Shown one piece after another: positions 5,938 to 12,482 of a stretch of 13,827 nt of DNA. Position 1 is the stretch's first letter; each line of letters begins with the position of its first letter. The stretch comes from DASYYE01 sp035946955 (GTDB lineage: Bacteria > Actinomycetota > Actinomycetes > Streptosporangiales > Streptosporangiaceae): positions 1 through 13,827 of the forward strand of contig DASYYE010000553.1 of assembly GCA_035946955.1 (NCBI GenBank). Reading direction: 5' to 3'. Position numbers and translations under genes: made by a program. The notes below the pieces were generated by a model. It was not told where the DNA came from, searched no databases, and saw only the letters and a list, made by a program, of their open reading frames with translations.

Positions 5938-7164
5938 GTGAGCAACAGTGGCGGCGGCCGCGCCAAGTCCGGCAAGCCCCGTCCTGGCTCCGGCGGCCAA
6001 GGCCGCCGGAAGCTGGACGGCAAAGGCCCTACTCCCGCGGCGCACCTGCGTCCGGGGCACCCCGCACAGCTCCGGGCCACACGAGCCGCGTCCAAACGCA
6101 GGGGTGCCGCAGGCGGCGAGGCTGCCCGTGACGAGTTCGGTGGTGGTGGCGGCACTGGCCAGCGCGGCCGTTTCGGCGGTGAGGGCACCCGTGGGGCCAG
6201 CCGTGACGACGGAGGCGGGCCCCGCGGCCGGTTTGGGGGAAAGGGATCCGAGGGTTCCCGGGAGCGGCCCAGCAGCGGTGCGGGGGGCGGACGTCTGCGT
6301 GACCGAGCCGGTGATGGTGCCGGAGGTGGCGCTCGCGGCCGTTCGGCAGGGAGGGCAGCGCCGGGCCAGGCGGGGCCCTACACCGCGCCGGAGGGGCGCA
6401 GCCGTGGTGCGGGTGAGGCGCCCGAGGTCGTGGCCGGGCGCAATGCCGTGCTGGAGGCTCTGCGAGCCGGTGTGCCCGCGACCGCCCTGTACGCCGGGTC
6501 GCGCCGCGACGCCGACGACCGGGTGCGTGAGGCGATAGCGCTGGCTGCCGACGCCGGGATCCCGATGATCGAGACCGGGCGGGCCGAGATGGACCGGCTG
6601 ACCGGGCTCGCGGTCCACCAGGGCCTGGCGTTGCGTGTCCGCCCCTATGACTACGCGCACCCCGCCGACCTCAGCGCCCAGGCGGCCGCGGTCGGTCAGC
6701 CAGCGCTGATCGTCGCGCTCGACGGCGTGACCGACCCGCGCAACCTGGGTGCGATCGCGCGGTCGGTCGCCGCGTTCGGGGGGCACGGGATCGTGGTCCC
6801 AACCAGGCGTTCGGCCGGGGTGAGCGCTGGCACCTGGAAGGCTTCCGCGGGCGCGCTGGCCAAAGTGCGGGTCGCTCAGACTCCCAACCTCGCCCGTGCC
6901 CTGGTCAGCTACCAGGAGGAACAACTGTTCGTCGTCGGCTTGGACGCGGCCGGGACCACCTCGGTCCGAGATCTCGACATCGCGGTCTCACCCATGGTCC
7001 TGGTGGTCGGTTCCGAGGGCCGTGGCTTGTCCCGTCTGGTCATGCAACGGTGTGACCTGCTGGCCCGTATCCCCATGGCCGCTGGCCCGGGGTCGCTGAA
7101 CGCGGCGGTCGCGGCCGGCATCGCACTGCACGAGGTGGCCGCCCGGCGTGCGGCCGGAACCTGA
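5938..7164 (+). CDS. rlmB: 23S rRNA (guanosine-2'-O-)-methyltransferase, RlmB/TrmH (SpoU) family
   Basis: A 408-residue protein that uses S-adenosylmethionine to methylate a ribose in 23S rRNA; G2251 is the target of E. coli RlmB and is assumed here. GTG 5938 follows GAAAGGG by 7 nt. The N-terminus (SGGQGRRKLDGKGPTPAAHL) is the usual basic actinobacterial tail. It is followed by about 100 Gly/Arg-rich residues (about 60-160) with two RGRFGG repeats, longer than I recall in relatives and probably disordered. The substrate-binding domain starts at VVAGRNAVLEAL (164-175). The SpoU knot motifs are LDGVTDPRNLGAIARS (261-276; Asn269, Arg275), VVGSEGRGLS (356-365) and IPMAAGPGSLNAAVAAGIAL (378-397). 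The last motif reads SLNAAV rather than the more usual SLNVSV. It is probably co-transcribed with cysS. Confidence 0.93.
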   Translation: MSNSGGGRAKSGKPRPGSGGQGRRKLDGKGPTPAAHLRPGHPAQLRATRAASKRRGAAGGEAARDEFGGGGGTGQRGRFGGEGTRGASRDDGGGPRGRFGGKGSEGSRERPSSGAGGGRLRDRAGDGAGGGARGRSAGRAAPGQAGPYTAPEGRSRGAGEAPEVVAGRNAVLEALRAGVPATALYAGSRRDADDRVREAIALAADAGIPMIETGRAEMDRLTGLAVHQGLALRVRPYDYAHPADLSAQAAAVGQPALIVALDGVTDPRNLGAIARSVAAFGGHGIVVPTRRSAGVSAGTWKASAGALAKVRVAQTPNLARALVSYQEEQLFVVGLDAAGTTSVRDLDIAVSPMVLVVGSEGRGLSRLVMQRCDLLARIPMAAGPGSLNAAVAAGIALHEVAARRAAGT

Positions 7165-7253
7165 CACTTACGGACTTTCTGTACGTGGTCCAGCAGCCCG
7201 GTTTCACGTTGAACGCTCCGCGCGGCCATGCCCTGGCGTGGCAGGGTACCGGC

Positions 7254-7277
7254 GGCCACGGCCCGAGGGCCTTGGCC
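7254..7277 (+). terminator. GC-rich hairpin downstream of rlmB
   Basis: GGCCACGGCC (7254-7263) and GGCCTTGGCC (7268-7277) form a hairpin with one mismatch and a CGAG loop, 90 bp after the rlmB stop. There is no T-tract. It plausibly separates the cysS-rlmB transcript from the next gene, but could act on either strand. Confidence 0.4.
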
Positions 7278-7306
7278 TGTGACGGCCAGACGGCGGTCCC
7301 AGGTAA

Positions 7307-7355
7307 CACTCAAAGTTTCGAGTGAATATTTGATAATCGCTTCTATAATCGAGAG
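7307..7355 (+). promoter_or_regulatory. Leaderless promoter with operator-like palindrome for the AlkB-like gene
   Basis: A perfect TATAAT -10 box (7344-7349) sits 6 nt before the ATG at 7356, so the transcript should begin at or near the start codon. CACTC (7307-7311) and GAGTG (7320-7324) form an imperfect palindrome over the -35 region, and ATAATCG occurs twice, 12 bp apart (7333-7339, 7345-7351). The stretch is markedly AT-rich for this DNA. No canonical TTGACA is at the right distance, so activation by a bound protein is possible. Confidence 0.65.
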
Positions 7356-7988
7356 ATGCTCGCTGCTATCCAGGGTTCACTGCTCACGGAGGCGGACGGG
7401 CCGTCCGCCGGGCCTGCGCCGCTGGCGGTGCAACGGACACCGCTGGCGCGCGGGGCGTGGGTGGATTTCCAGCCCGGCTGGTTCGCGGACGCCGACGCGG
7501 TGTTCGGGCGACTGCTTGGCGCTGTGCCCTGGCGGGCGGAGCGGCGGGTCATGTACGACAAGGTCGTTGACGTTCCCCGGCTGCTCTGCTTCTACGGGGA
7601 GGGACAGGCCCTGCCCGGCCCGGCGCTGACCGCTGCCAGGGACGCGCTGAGCAGGCACTACTGGCCTGAATTGGGCGAACCACTGTGTACCGCCGGGCTG
7701 TGCCTGTACCGGGACGGCCGTGACAGTGTGGCCTGGCACGGCGACACAACCGGTCGCGGCGCGACGCAGGACACGGTGGTGGCGATCATCTCACTGGGCA
7801 CACCCCGGCTGCTGACGCTGCGGCCGCGAGGCGGCGGGGGCCACACGTTGCGTTTCGAGCTTGGCCATGGGGATCTGCTGGTCATGGGCGGGAGCTGCCA
7901 GCGCACCTGGGAACATGCCATCCCGAAGAGCCGGCGCGTGAGCGGGACCAGGATCAGCGTGCAGTTCCGGGCCAGCGGCGTGCGCTGA
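7356..7988 (+). CDS. AlkB-like 2-oxoglutarate/Fe(II)-dependent dioxygenase
   Basis: A 210-residue protein of the AlkB family, which oxidatively removes alkyl groups from nucleic acid bases using 2-oxoglutarate, Fe(II) and oxygen. LYRDGRDSVAWHGD (117-130) holds the iron-binding His128 and Asp130; the distal ligand is His187 in TWEHAIPK. Arg199 and Arg205 in RISVQFR are spaced like the two arginines of E. coli AlkB that hold 2-oxoglutarate and the substrate-side lid. VMYDKVVDVPRLLCFYG matches the nucleotide-recognition lid of bacterial homologues. The residue two before Tyr118 is Cys116, where E. coli AlkB has Asn120. Length is typical. The ATG is preferred because a TATAAT box lies 6 nt before it; there is no useful ribosome site. 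Its stop directly abuts the stop of the convergent EamA gene. Substrate (DNA, RNA or other) cannot be told from sequence. Confidence 0.88.
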   Translation: MLAAIQGSLLTEADGPSAGPAPLAVQRTPLARGAWVDFQPGWFADADAVFGRLLGAVPWRAERRVMYDKVVDVPRLLCFYGEGQALPGPALTAARDALSRHYWPELGEPLCTAGLCLYRDGRDSVAWHGDTTGRGATQDTVVAIISLGTPRLLTLRPRGGGGHTLRFELGHGDLLVMGGSCQRTWEHAIPKSRRVSGTRISVQFRASGVR

Positions 7989-8786
7989 TCACAAGACGAC
8001 CAACGCGGCACCGAGGACGCACAGCGCCGCGCCCAGCCAGACCCTCTTGCCGGGCCGGTCACGGGCGATCAGCACCCCGAACACGATGGACAGCTCTCGC
8101 AGGGTCGCCACCGGCGCGGCCGGCGCCCGCTGGAATGCGAACAGGACCAGCAGGTAGGCCGCGATCGTGCCGACCCCGACGCCCGCCCCCGTGGGGGCCG
8201 CCGCCCGCAACCGCTGCCAGCCCGGCCGGGCAGCCACCAGCAGGACCATGGCTGCCACGGCCATCACCGCGCCGAGGTACCCGACTGGCGAGGCAACCCG
8301 GACTGCACGAGCGTCGATCACCGAGTAGGTGGCGATGGCCAGGCCCGTCAAGCCAGCGAACATCATCGCCCGGCCACGTCCCTTCGCCAGGCCGACCTGG
8401 GAGATCACCGCGAGCCCAAGGCCGAGCGTCAGCGACCCACCGACCCGTGCGGCGTCGAGTACCTGCCCGAGCACCACCGCGCCGCCGAGCGTGACGAGGA
8501 AGGGCGCGACCCCCCGGGCCACCGGGTAGGTGAGCGACAGCTCACCGCGCTGGTACGCGGCGGTCAGCAGCAGGAAGTAGGCGGCCTCCGCAGCTCCGGA
8601 CAACAGCACCAGCGGCCACGCCCGGGCCGGTGGTGCGGCGATGGCAGCGGGCAGCAGGAGCACGGCCCCCACCACAGTGCCGACAGTCGCGGTGGCCAGG
8701 CGGTCGGTGCTGCCGTGCAGCATTCGGTTCCACACCGCATGGACCACGGCCGCACTCAGCACCAGTGCGATCGCGACCCCGCTCAC
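7989..8786 (-). CDS. EamA/DMT-superfamily membrane transporter
   Basis: A 265-residue integral membrane protein with about ten hydrophobic helices in two five-helix halves: roughly residues 4-20, 33-50, 57-78, 90-107, 114-134, 140-158, 167-186, 200-217, 225-240 and 248-264. Motifs such as AAVVHAVWNRML near the N-terminus, YPVARGVAPFLVTLGG in helix 4 and ATLRELSIVFGVLIA in helix 9 (the paired EamA repeat signature) place it in the drug/metabolite transporter superfamily. Members export amino acids, nucleotide precursors or other small metabolites; the substrate here is unknown. The start is GTG 8786, preceded closely by GGTGA, a weak ribosome site. It is divergent from the MBL-fold gene across 159 bp that hold a palindromic site. 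Confidence 0.85.
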   Translation of the reverse strand: MSGVAIALVLSAAVVHAVWNRMLHGSTDRLATATVGTVVGAVLLLPAAIAAPPARAWPLVLLSGAAEAAYFLLLTAAYQRGELSLTYPVARGVAPFLVTLGGAVVLGQVLDAARVGGSLTLGLGLAVISQVGLAKGRGRAMMFAGLTGLAIATYSVIDARAVRVASPVGYLGAVMAVAAMVLLVAARPGWQRLRAAAPTGAGVGVGTIAAYLLVLFAFQRAPAAPVATLRELSIVFGVLIARDRPGKRVWLGAALCVLGAALVVL

Positions 8787-8825
8787 CGCGTCACCAGTTC
8801 ACCTGGAGCGCTGTTGGGGTACGGC

Positions 8826-8866
8826 CTGCAGCGTGATGGGTGTCGATGACACGATCATGCCTGCAG
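8826..8866. promoter_or_regulatory. Symmetric operator-like site between the EamA and MBL-fold genes
   Basis: The palindrome GTGTC-GAT-GACAC (8840-8852) lies exactly midway between two CTGCAG hexamers (8826-8831 and 8861-8866), with 8 bp on each side. TGAT (8834-8837) and ATCA (8854-8857) extend the inner symmetry with a one-base offset. Its position in a divergent gap, just upstream of the MBL gene's predicted -35, suggests a dimer-binding site controlling one or both genes. No regulator gene is adjacent. Confidence 0.5.
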
Positions 8867-8896
8867 TGGTGCTGCCCTGCGTCGCAGTGCCGTGGA

Positions 8897-8902
8897 TACA
8901 AT
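8897..8902 (+). promoter_or_regulatory. Predicted -10 box of the MBL-fold gene
   Basis: TACAAT matches the actinobacterial -10 well and lies 43 nt before the ATG at 8946, leaving a leader that includes GGGAGG. No convincing -35 is at 17-18 nt spacing (TGCCCT at 8873), so the promoter may be weak or activator-dependent. Confidence 0.4.
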
Positions 8903-8945
8903 CGCCGCGCGAGGCCGCACGTCGGTGTCCACGTGGGAGGGACTG

Positions 8946-9800
8946 ATGAGCGGAACACGTCTGGGTTTCACCGTTGGCCCGCTGACCTGCCGGGTCGTCG
9001 CCGACGGCGTGGCGTCGTATGAGACGCAGGACCTGTACTCCAGCGTCCCGGCGGAAGAGACCGGGCCCCCACTCCGGCCATTGCTGAACGACGAGGGCAT
9101 GCTGCCTGTCCCCTACCACCCGCTGCTGGTGGAGACCCCGGACGGGCCCGCCCTCATCGACACCGGCGCTGGAGCCGTCCTGGCGCAGGAGTGGGGGGAG
9201 CCGGTCGGCCAACTGCGCGACGCGCTCGTTGTCGCGGGCGTAGCTCCCGAGGACATCCGCCTCGTGCTCATCTCGCATGCGCACCCCGACCATGTCGGTG
9301 GCCTGACCGTCGAGGACGGACCCGGCCGCCGCCTGGTCTTCCCCAATGCCCGGCACATCATCTCGCGGACTGAGTTCGAGTTCTGGACCGCGGACCCGCC
9401 GCCGCCGGACTGGGCAGACATGGCTGAGCTGGCCAGGCTGCACCTGGTCCCTGTCGAGCGGGGCGGAATGCTGGAGCTCGTCGATGGTGAGCAGGAGGTC
9501 GCGCCGGGGATCGCTGTCATCCCCGCGCCTGGCCACACTCCCGGCCATGTCGCGTTCTCGCTGTCTGCGAGTTCGCAGGCGGCTGTGTTCGTGGCCGACG
9601 CGGTGCTCGGGGAACTCAACTTCACGTTCCCGGACTGGACCTCACACCTCGACGTCGACCAGGCGGAAGCGGCGCGCTCGCGGCGGCGGCTGCTCGACGA
9701 GGCCGCCCGCGCCCAGAGCACGGTCGTGGGCTACCACCTGTGGGAGCCAGGGACCGTGGAGCGGCACAACGGTGCGTACCACTGGCACCCCGGGGGCTAG
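8946..9800 (+). CDS. Metallo-beta-lactamase-fold metal-dependent hydrolase
   Basis: A 284-residue cytosolic protein of the MBL fold. It has the dinuclear metal site HAHPDH (111-116), His197 in the PGHTPGH turn (195-201), Asp218 in VADAVL and His264 in GYHLWE, so all ligands of the Zn/Zn hydrolase type are present. The strand with ALIDTGAG (69-76) is the usual substrate-side loop. The overall layout resembles the lactonase-like and general MBL metallo-hydrolases rather than beta-lactamases or RNases. The substrate is not predictable. The ATG at 8946 is chosen because GGGAGG lies 5 nt upstream; an upstream GTG at 8892 overlaps the predicted -10 box and has no ribosome site. It is divergent from the EamA transporter; co-regulation is possible but unproven. 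Confidence 0.87.
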   Translation: MSGTRLGFTVGPLTCRVVADGVASYETQDLYSSVPAEETGPPLRPLLNDEGMLPVPYHPLLVETPDGPALIDTGAGAVLAQEWGEPVGQLRDALVVAGVAPEDIRLVLISHAHPDHVGGLTVEDGPGRRLVFPNARHIISRTEFEFWTADPPPPDWADMAELARLHLVPVERGGMLELVDGEQEVAPGIAVIPAPGHTPGHVAFSLSASSQAAVFVADAVLGELNFTFPDWTSHLDVDQAEAARSRRRLLDEAARAQSTVVGYHLWEPGTVERHNGAYHWHPGG

Positions 9801-9841
9801 CGGGAAGGGGTCACGATTCCGCGACTCAGCGAAGGTTGGGC

Positions 9842-9847
9842 TACCAT
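9842..9847 (+). promoter_or_regulatory. Possible -10 box of the tRNA-Thr gene
   Basis: TACCAT fits TANNNT and lies 14 nt before the mature tRNA 5' end, a usual distance for a short 5' leader removed by RNase P. No clear -35 is visible at the expected spacing. Confidence 0.3.
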
Positions 9848-9861
9848 GCACCGAGCCTTGT

Positions 9862-9937
9862 GCCGGTGTAGCTCAGTTGGCAGAGCGGCCGTCTTGTAAA
9901 CGGCAGGTCAGCGGTTCGATCCCGCTCACCGGCTCCA
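9862..9937 (+). tRNA. tRNA-Thr (anticodon UGU)
   Basis: All arms fold: acceptor GCCGGTG/CACCGGC (9862-9868 with 9927-9933), D arm GCTC/GAGC, anticodon stem GCCGT/ACGGC (9888-9892 with 9900-9904) and T arm AGCGG/CCGCT around TTCGATC. The anticodon is TGT at 9895-9897 in a CTTGTAA loop, which reads ACA and neighbouring threonine codons. The 3' CCA (9935-9937) is encoded. It stands alone between the MBL-fold and kinase-like genes. I found no repeat of its 3' end elsewhere in the window, so there is no sign of use as an integration site here. Confidence 0.98.
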
Positions 9938-10109
9938 CGTTCTCGCCTCGGCGCGGAATGCCCCCATCGCCACCCTGGACACCGGGCCCGCATGGCCGAC
10001 GTCACACAGATGTCACGTCCAGGCGTTACGGTGCGGGGCCGGGCAACAGAGACGAAAGCGCGGTGGCGTCAGTGAAGCTACGGGTGACGTGGCGGTAGGG
10101 TGGCCGACC

Positions 10110-10664
10110 GTGCGGCGGGTGTCGGTGGTGGGCGTGTCGGGGTCGGGGAAGTCCAGGGTGGCCCGCGAGCTTGCGGCGCGGCTGTCAGTTCCGCATGTCG
10201 AGCTGGATGCGATCTATCATCAGCCTGGCTGGGCGGGCCTGCCCGTGGCGGAGTTCCGGTCCCGGGTCGCGGACCTGGTGGCTGGCCAGGGGTGGGTCAT
10301 CGACGGCAATTACAGTGCTGTGCAGTCCTTGGTCTGGCAGCACGCCGACACGGTGATCTGGCTGGATCTGCCACGCCGGGTGTTTATGAGCCGGATTATC
10401 TGGCGGACTGTCCGCAGGGTTCTGTTCCATGAGGAGCTGTGGAACGGCAACCGGGAGCGGCTGGGGAATCTGCTGAGCTGGAACCCCGGCAAGTCGGTGA
10501 TCTCCTGGGCCTGGCATCACTACCCGGTCTACCGGCAGCGGTATGCGGCGGCGGCCGCTGATCCGCTGTATGGGCACCTGATCTTCATCCACATCACCAG
10601 CCAGGCCGGAGCTGACCAGCTGCTCGCAGCGCACCAGCAGGAGGCTTCCCCTGGGGGTTGCTGA
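10110..10664 (+). CDS. P-loop kinase-like protein (FlaR/adenylate-kinase-like)
   Basis: A 184-residue nucleotide-binding protein. The Walker A loop GVSGSGKS lies at residues 8-15. It is followed by VELDAIYHQPGW and WVIDGNYSAV, then VIWLDLPRRVFMSRIIWRTVRR, a basic lid-like segment with WNGNRERL. This pattern is characteristic of small P-loop kinases annotated as DNA topology modulation (FlaR-like) or adenylate-kinase-like proteins; their phosphoryl acceptor is generally unknown. The GTG at 10110 is preferred, since GTAGGG lies about 9 nt upstream and the protein then begins right at the P-loop strand. A GTG at 10089 would add seven residues and has a poorer ribosome site. It stands alone, between the tRNA and a transposase remnant. 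Confidence 0.8.
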   Translation: MRRVSVVGVSGSGKSRVARELAARLSVPHVELDAIYHQPGWAGLPVAEFRSRVADLVAGQGWVIDGNYSAVQSLVWQHADTVIWLDLPRRVFMSRIIWRTVRRVLFHEELWNGNRERLGNLLSWNPGKSVISWAWHHYPVYRQRYAAAAADPLYGHLIFIHITSQAGADQLLAAHQQEASPGGC

Positions 10665-10681
10665 TCACCTGGACTGAGCTG

Positions 10682-10902
10682 ATGGCAGAGCGGTTACGGT
10701 TCGTGAGATCGATGATGATGAGGGGCAGCGGCTGCTGCGGATCGTGTGCAGGGGCACAGGGCCGGTGGTGACCTGGCGGCGGGCGCAGGTGGTGCTGCTG
10801 CCGGCTGCTCAGGGCATGGATGCCGCCCGGACCGCGGGGGTGCCGCCCAGCAGCGAGGACCGGGTGCGGGATGTGATCCGCAACTTCAATGCTGATGGGT
10901 GG
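10682..10902 (+). pseudogene. IS630-family transposase, N-terminal remnant with a frameshift
   Basis: The ATG at 10682 begins MAERLR, as IS630-type transposases do. The conserved continuation REIDDDEGQRLLRIV then lies in another frame, consistent with loss of one base near 10697-10701. In that second frame the similarity runs on through VVTWRRAQVVLL, the helix-turn-helix part and SEDRVRDVIRNFNADGW, ending at 10902. Beyond this the frame stays open to 11073, but the expected continuation and the DDE catalytic domain are missing. The insertion sequence has therefore been truncated and is dead. Its terminal repeats could not be located. Confidence 0.8.
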
Positions 10903-11390
10903 CAACGACGTGATCCAGGTGGACGCGGCGCGGGAGGTACCTTCCACGGGCGGCCTGTGACCGCTGGGCATGTCTACACCATCGCGGGCATGTTATGCGC
11001 GCCGAGCGACGATACCGGTCACAGCCCAGAGCAGGCCGAGTATGACCCCTCCTATCGCTGCGAAGAGACTTAGCTCTTTCACATGAAGAATGGCAAGAAT
11101 AGCCACGGTAGAGCCGTAACAAAGACTGATGATACCCAGAAGCTTTCTGTACGCTTTTGTGTTCATCCCACGGATCGTAGGCCCCAGCAGGGCAGCGGCA
11201 CATCAACCGATCGATGGACATCGCGCGCCCGCCGTATCGCGACAGCACTGCTGGTCGGAGCTTGGCCCGATCTGTCCGGGCGACGGCCGGGCCACTGTCA
11301 CCACGGCCAGGGTGGAACGGGTCTGAAGGCCGGCTGACGGGGCCTCAGCAACCGTCTCACAGGCTCAGCCCTGGCCAGCCCGCCACACGC
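10903..11390. other. Gene-poor stretch after the transposase remnant
   Basis: I see no supportable gene on either strand. Possible frames (for example ATG 11083 to 11337) lack a ribosome site, recognisable domains and normal codon use. The part from about 11060 to 11165 is richer in A and T than the surroundings, which suggests foreign or decayed DNA left by the insertion sequence. The 3' side serves as the downstream region of the GlxA-like gene; only a weak palindrome, CTGGCCAG (11371-11378), is visible there. Confidence 0.55.
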
Positions 11391-12368
11391 TTAGCCACCC
11401 CGGAGGGCCATCGTGGTCTTGCCGGTGCGTTCGCGGAGGAGGACGCGCAGCGTGTTGGGGTGCTCGTAGCCGACTCTCCGGGCGATGGTCTCCAGAGACA
11501 ACTCGGTGGTGCGCAGCAAGTGGGAAGCCTGTTCGACCCTGAGGTCCTGGATGAAGCGGATAGGCGAGGTTCCCAGCGTGCGCTGGATCGAGCGTTGCAG
11601 CGTGCGGCTGCTGACACCGATGGCTGTGGCGGCGTCGGGGATGCTGATGGGCTCGGCCATGCGTTCGCGGACCCAGCGTTCGAACGCCGCGACGGTGGGA
11701 TGGCTGTGTGCCAGGGCACTGGGGATGGTGTAGGAGGATTGTGATGGGCGTTCGTCGACCACCAGGTAGCGGGCCACCAGGTCGGCCAGTGCGGGGCTGC
11801 GCTCCCGGACGATCGCCAGGGCGAGGTCAACGTGTCCGAAGGCCGCGCCTGCGGTAGTGACGCCGTCCGAGGCGATGACCATCCGGCTCTGATCGAGATG
11901 GACCCCTGGGTACCTTGCACGGAAGACCGGCGCCAGCCACCAGGTTGTCGTCGCGCGCAGACCGTCCAGGACTCCCGTCTCGGCTAGCAGGAAGGTTCCG
12001 GTGCAGGCCGAGGCGATCGCGATGCCCCGTTCACGGGTTCTTGTGATCAGGTTCCGGATAGGGAGCAACTGGTCATCACTGACGCGGTCGAGTAGCACCG
12101 CGGGTCGGCGTTCCGCCAGGGCGGGGACGATCAGCAGGTCCGCTGCCGCGGCGTTCGCGAGGGGTTCGGCGGCGACTAGGTGTCCGGCTCCGGTGCGTAC
12201 GTGGGGCTGGAGGCCGACCGTGGTCACGCTCCAAGACGGTGGTCCGGAGATCTCCTCGCCCATCGCGCTGGCTTCCTCGCCCATCGCATTGGCGCCGTCC
12301 AGTACGTCGAGGATTGCCGCGAGGCCGGAGTCGAACACCTCGTCGTAGACCAGAACCGCTACCTTCAT
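11391..12368 (-). CDS. GlxA-like transcriptional regulator (DJ-1/PfpI plus AraC-type HTH)
   Basis: A 325-residue protein. The N-terminal DJ-1/PfpI (class I glutamine amidotransferase-like) domain, about residues 1-190, begins MKVAVLVYDEVFDSG and has the nucleophile-elbow-like SACTGTFLLAETGVLDG around Cys122; in this family it is thought to sense a ligand rather than catalyse. The C-terminal AraC/XylS domain, about 225-325, contains two helix-turn-helices (SIPDAATAIGVSSRTLQRSI and SLETIARRVGYEHPNTL), but its last helix ends unusually in TGKTTMALRGG. ATG 12368 is chosen over an upstream start because the family begins at MKVAV and a TAGTGT box lies 7 nt before it. It is divergent from a small ABM monooxygenase gene, its most likely target. 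Residues 28-41 carry a 7-residue duplication (NAMGEEA/SAMGEEI). Confidence 0.88.
   Translation of the reverse strand: MKVAVLVYDEVFDSGLAAILDVLDGANAMGEEASAMGEEISGPPSWSVTTVGLQPHVRTGAGHLVAAEPLANAAAADLLIVPALAERRPAVLLDRVSDDQLLPIRNLITRTRERGIAIASACTGTFLLAETGVLDGLRATTTWWLAPVFRARYPGVHLDQSRMVIASDGVTTAGAAFGHVDLALAIVRERSPALADLVARYLVVDERPSQSSYTIPSALAHSHPTVAAFERWVRERMAEPISIPDAATAIGVSSRTLQRSIQRTLGTSPIRFIQDLRVEQASHLLRTTELSLETIARRVGYEHPNTLRVLLRERTGKTTMALRGG
12253..12294 (-). repeat. 21-bp tandem duplication inside the GlxA-like gene
   Basis: Two adjacent 21-bp units (12253-12273 and 12274-12294) share TCCTCGCCCATCGC and most of the remainder. In frame, they add seven residues (AMGEE repeated) to a surface loop of the DJ-1 domain. 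It is a recent-looking slippage product and could vary in copy number between strains. Confidence 0.75.
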
Positions 12369-12375
12369 GGCGAAA

Positions 12376-12419
12376 ACACTATCAATGATGTCGTTTCCGC
12401 CACTGATGTGGTTACTGAT
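12376..12419. promoter_or_regulatory. GlxA-like/ABM divergent control region with direct repeats
   Basis: On the minus strand TAGTGT (12376-12381) stands 7 nt before the GlxA-like ATG, as in leaderless promoters. ACTGAT occurs twice (12402-12407 and 12414-12419), 12 bp apart, close to one helical turn, and CCAC/GTGG forms a small hairpin around the first copy. Direct repeats are the usual binding form of AraC-type regulators, so autoregulation and control of the ABM gene are plausible. Confidence 0.42.
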
Positions 12420-12482
12420 CAGCGACATAGGTTCGCCGTGTGCCGGAGGTCCGGCGACTTTCTCAGACTAGGGGTGACCACG

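Noticed and set aside
5884..6924. 346-residue minus-strand open frame opposite rlmB
   Set aside because: Shadow of the Gly/Arg-rich rlmB segment; no ribosome site or family resemblance.
7200..7247. CCCTG/CAGGG hairpin after rlmB as a terminator
   Set aside because: The stem is only 5 strong pairs and has no T-tract; the stronger hairpin at 7254-7277 was listed instead.
8799..9548. 249-residue minus-strand open frame opposite the MBL-fold gene
   Set aside because: Antisense to a gene with complete metal-binding motifs; no own domain.
9914..9937. Integration (att) site at the tRNA-Thr 3' end
   Set aside because: No duplicate of the tRNA 3' end and no integrase gene were found in the window.
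11083..11337. 84-residue plus-strand open frame after the transposase remnant
   Set aside because: No ribosome site, no domain, and composition changes midway; it is not supportable as a gene.
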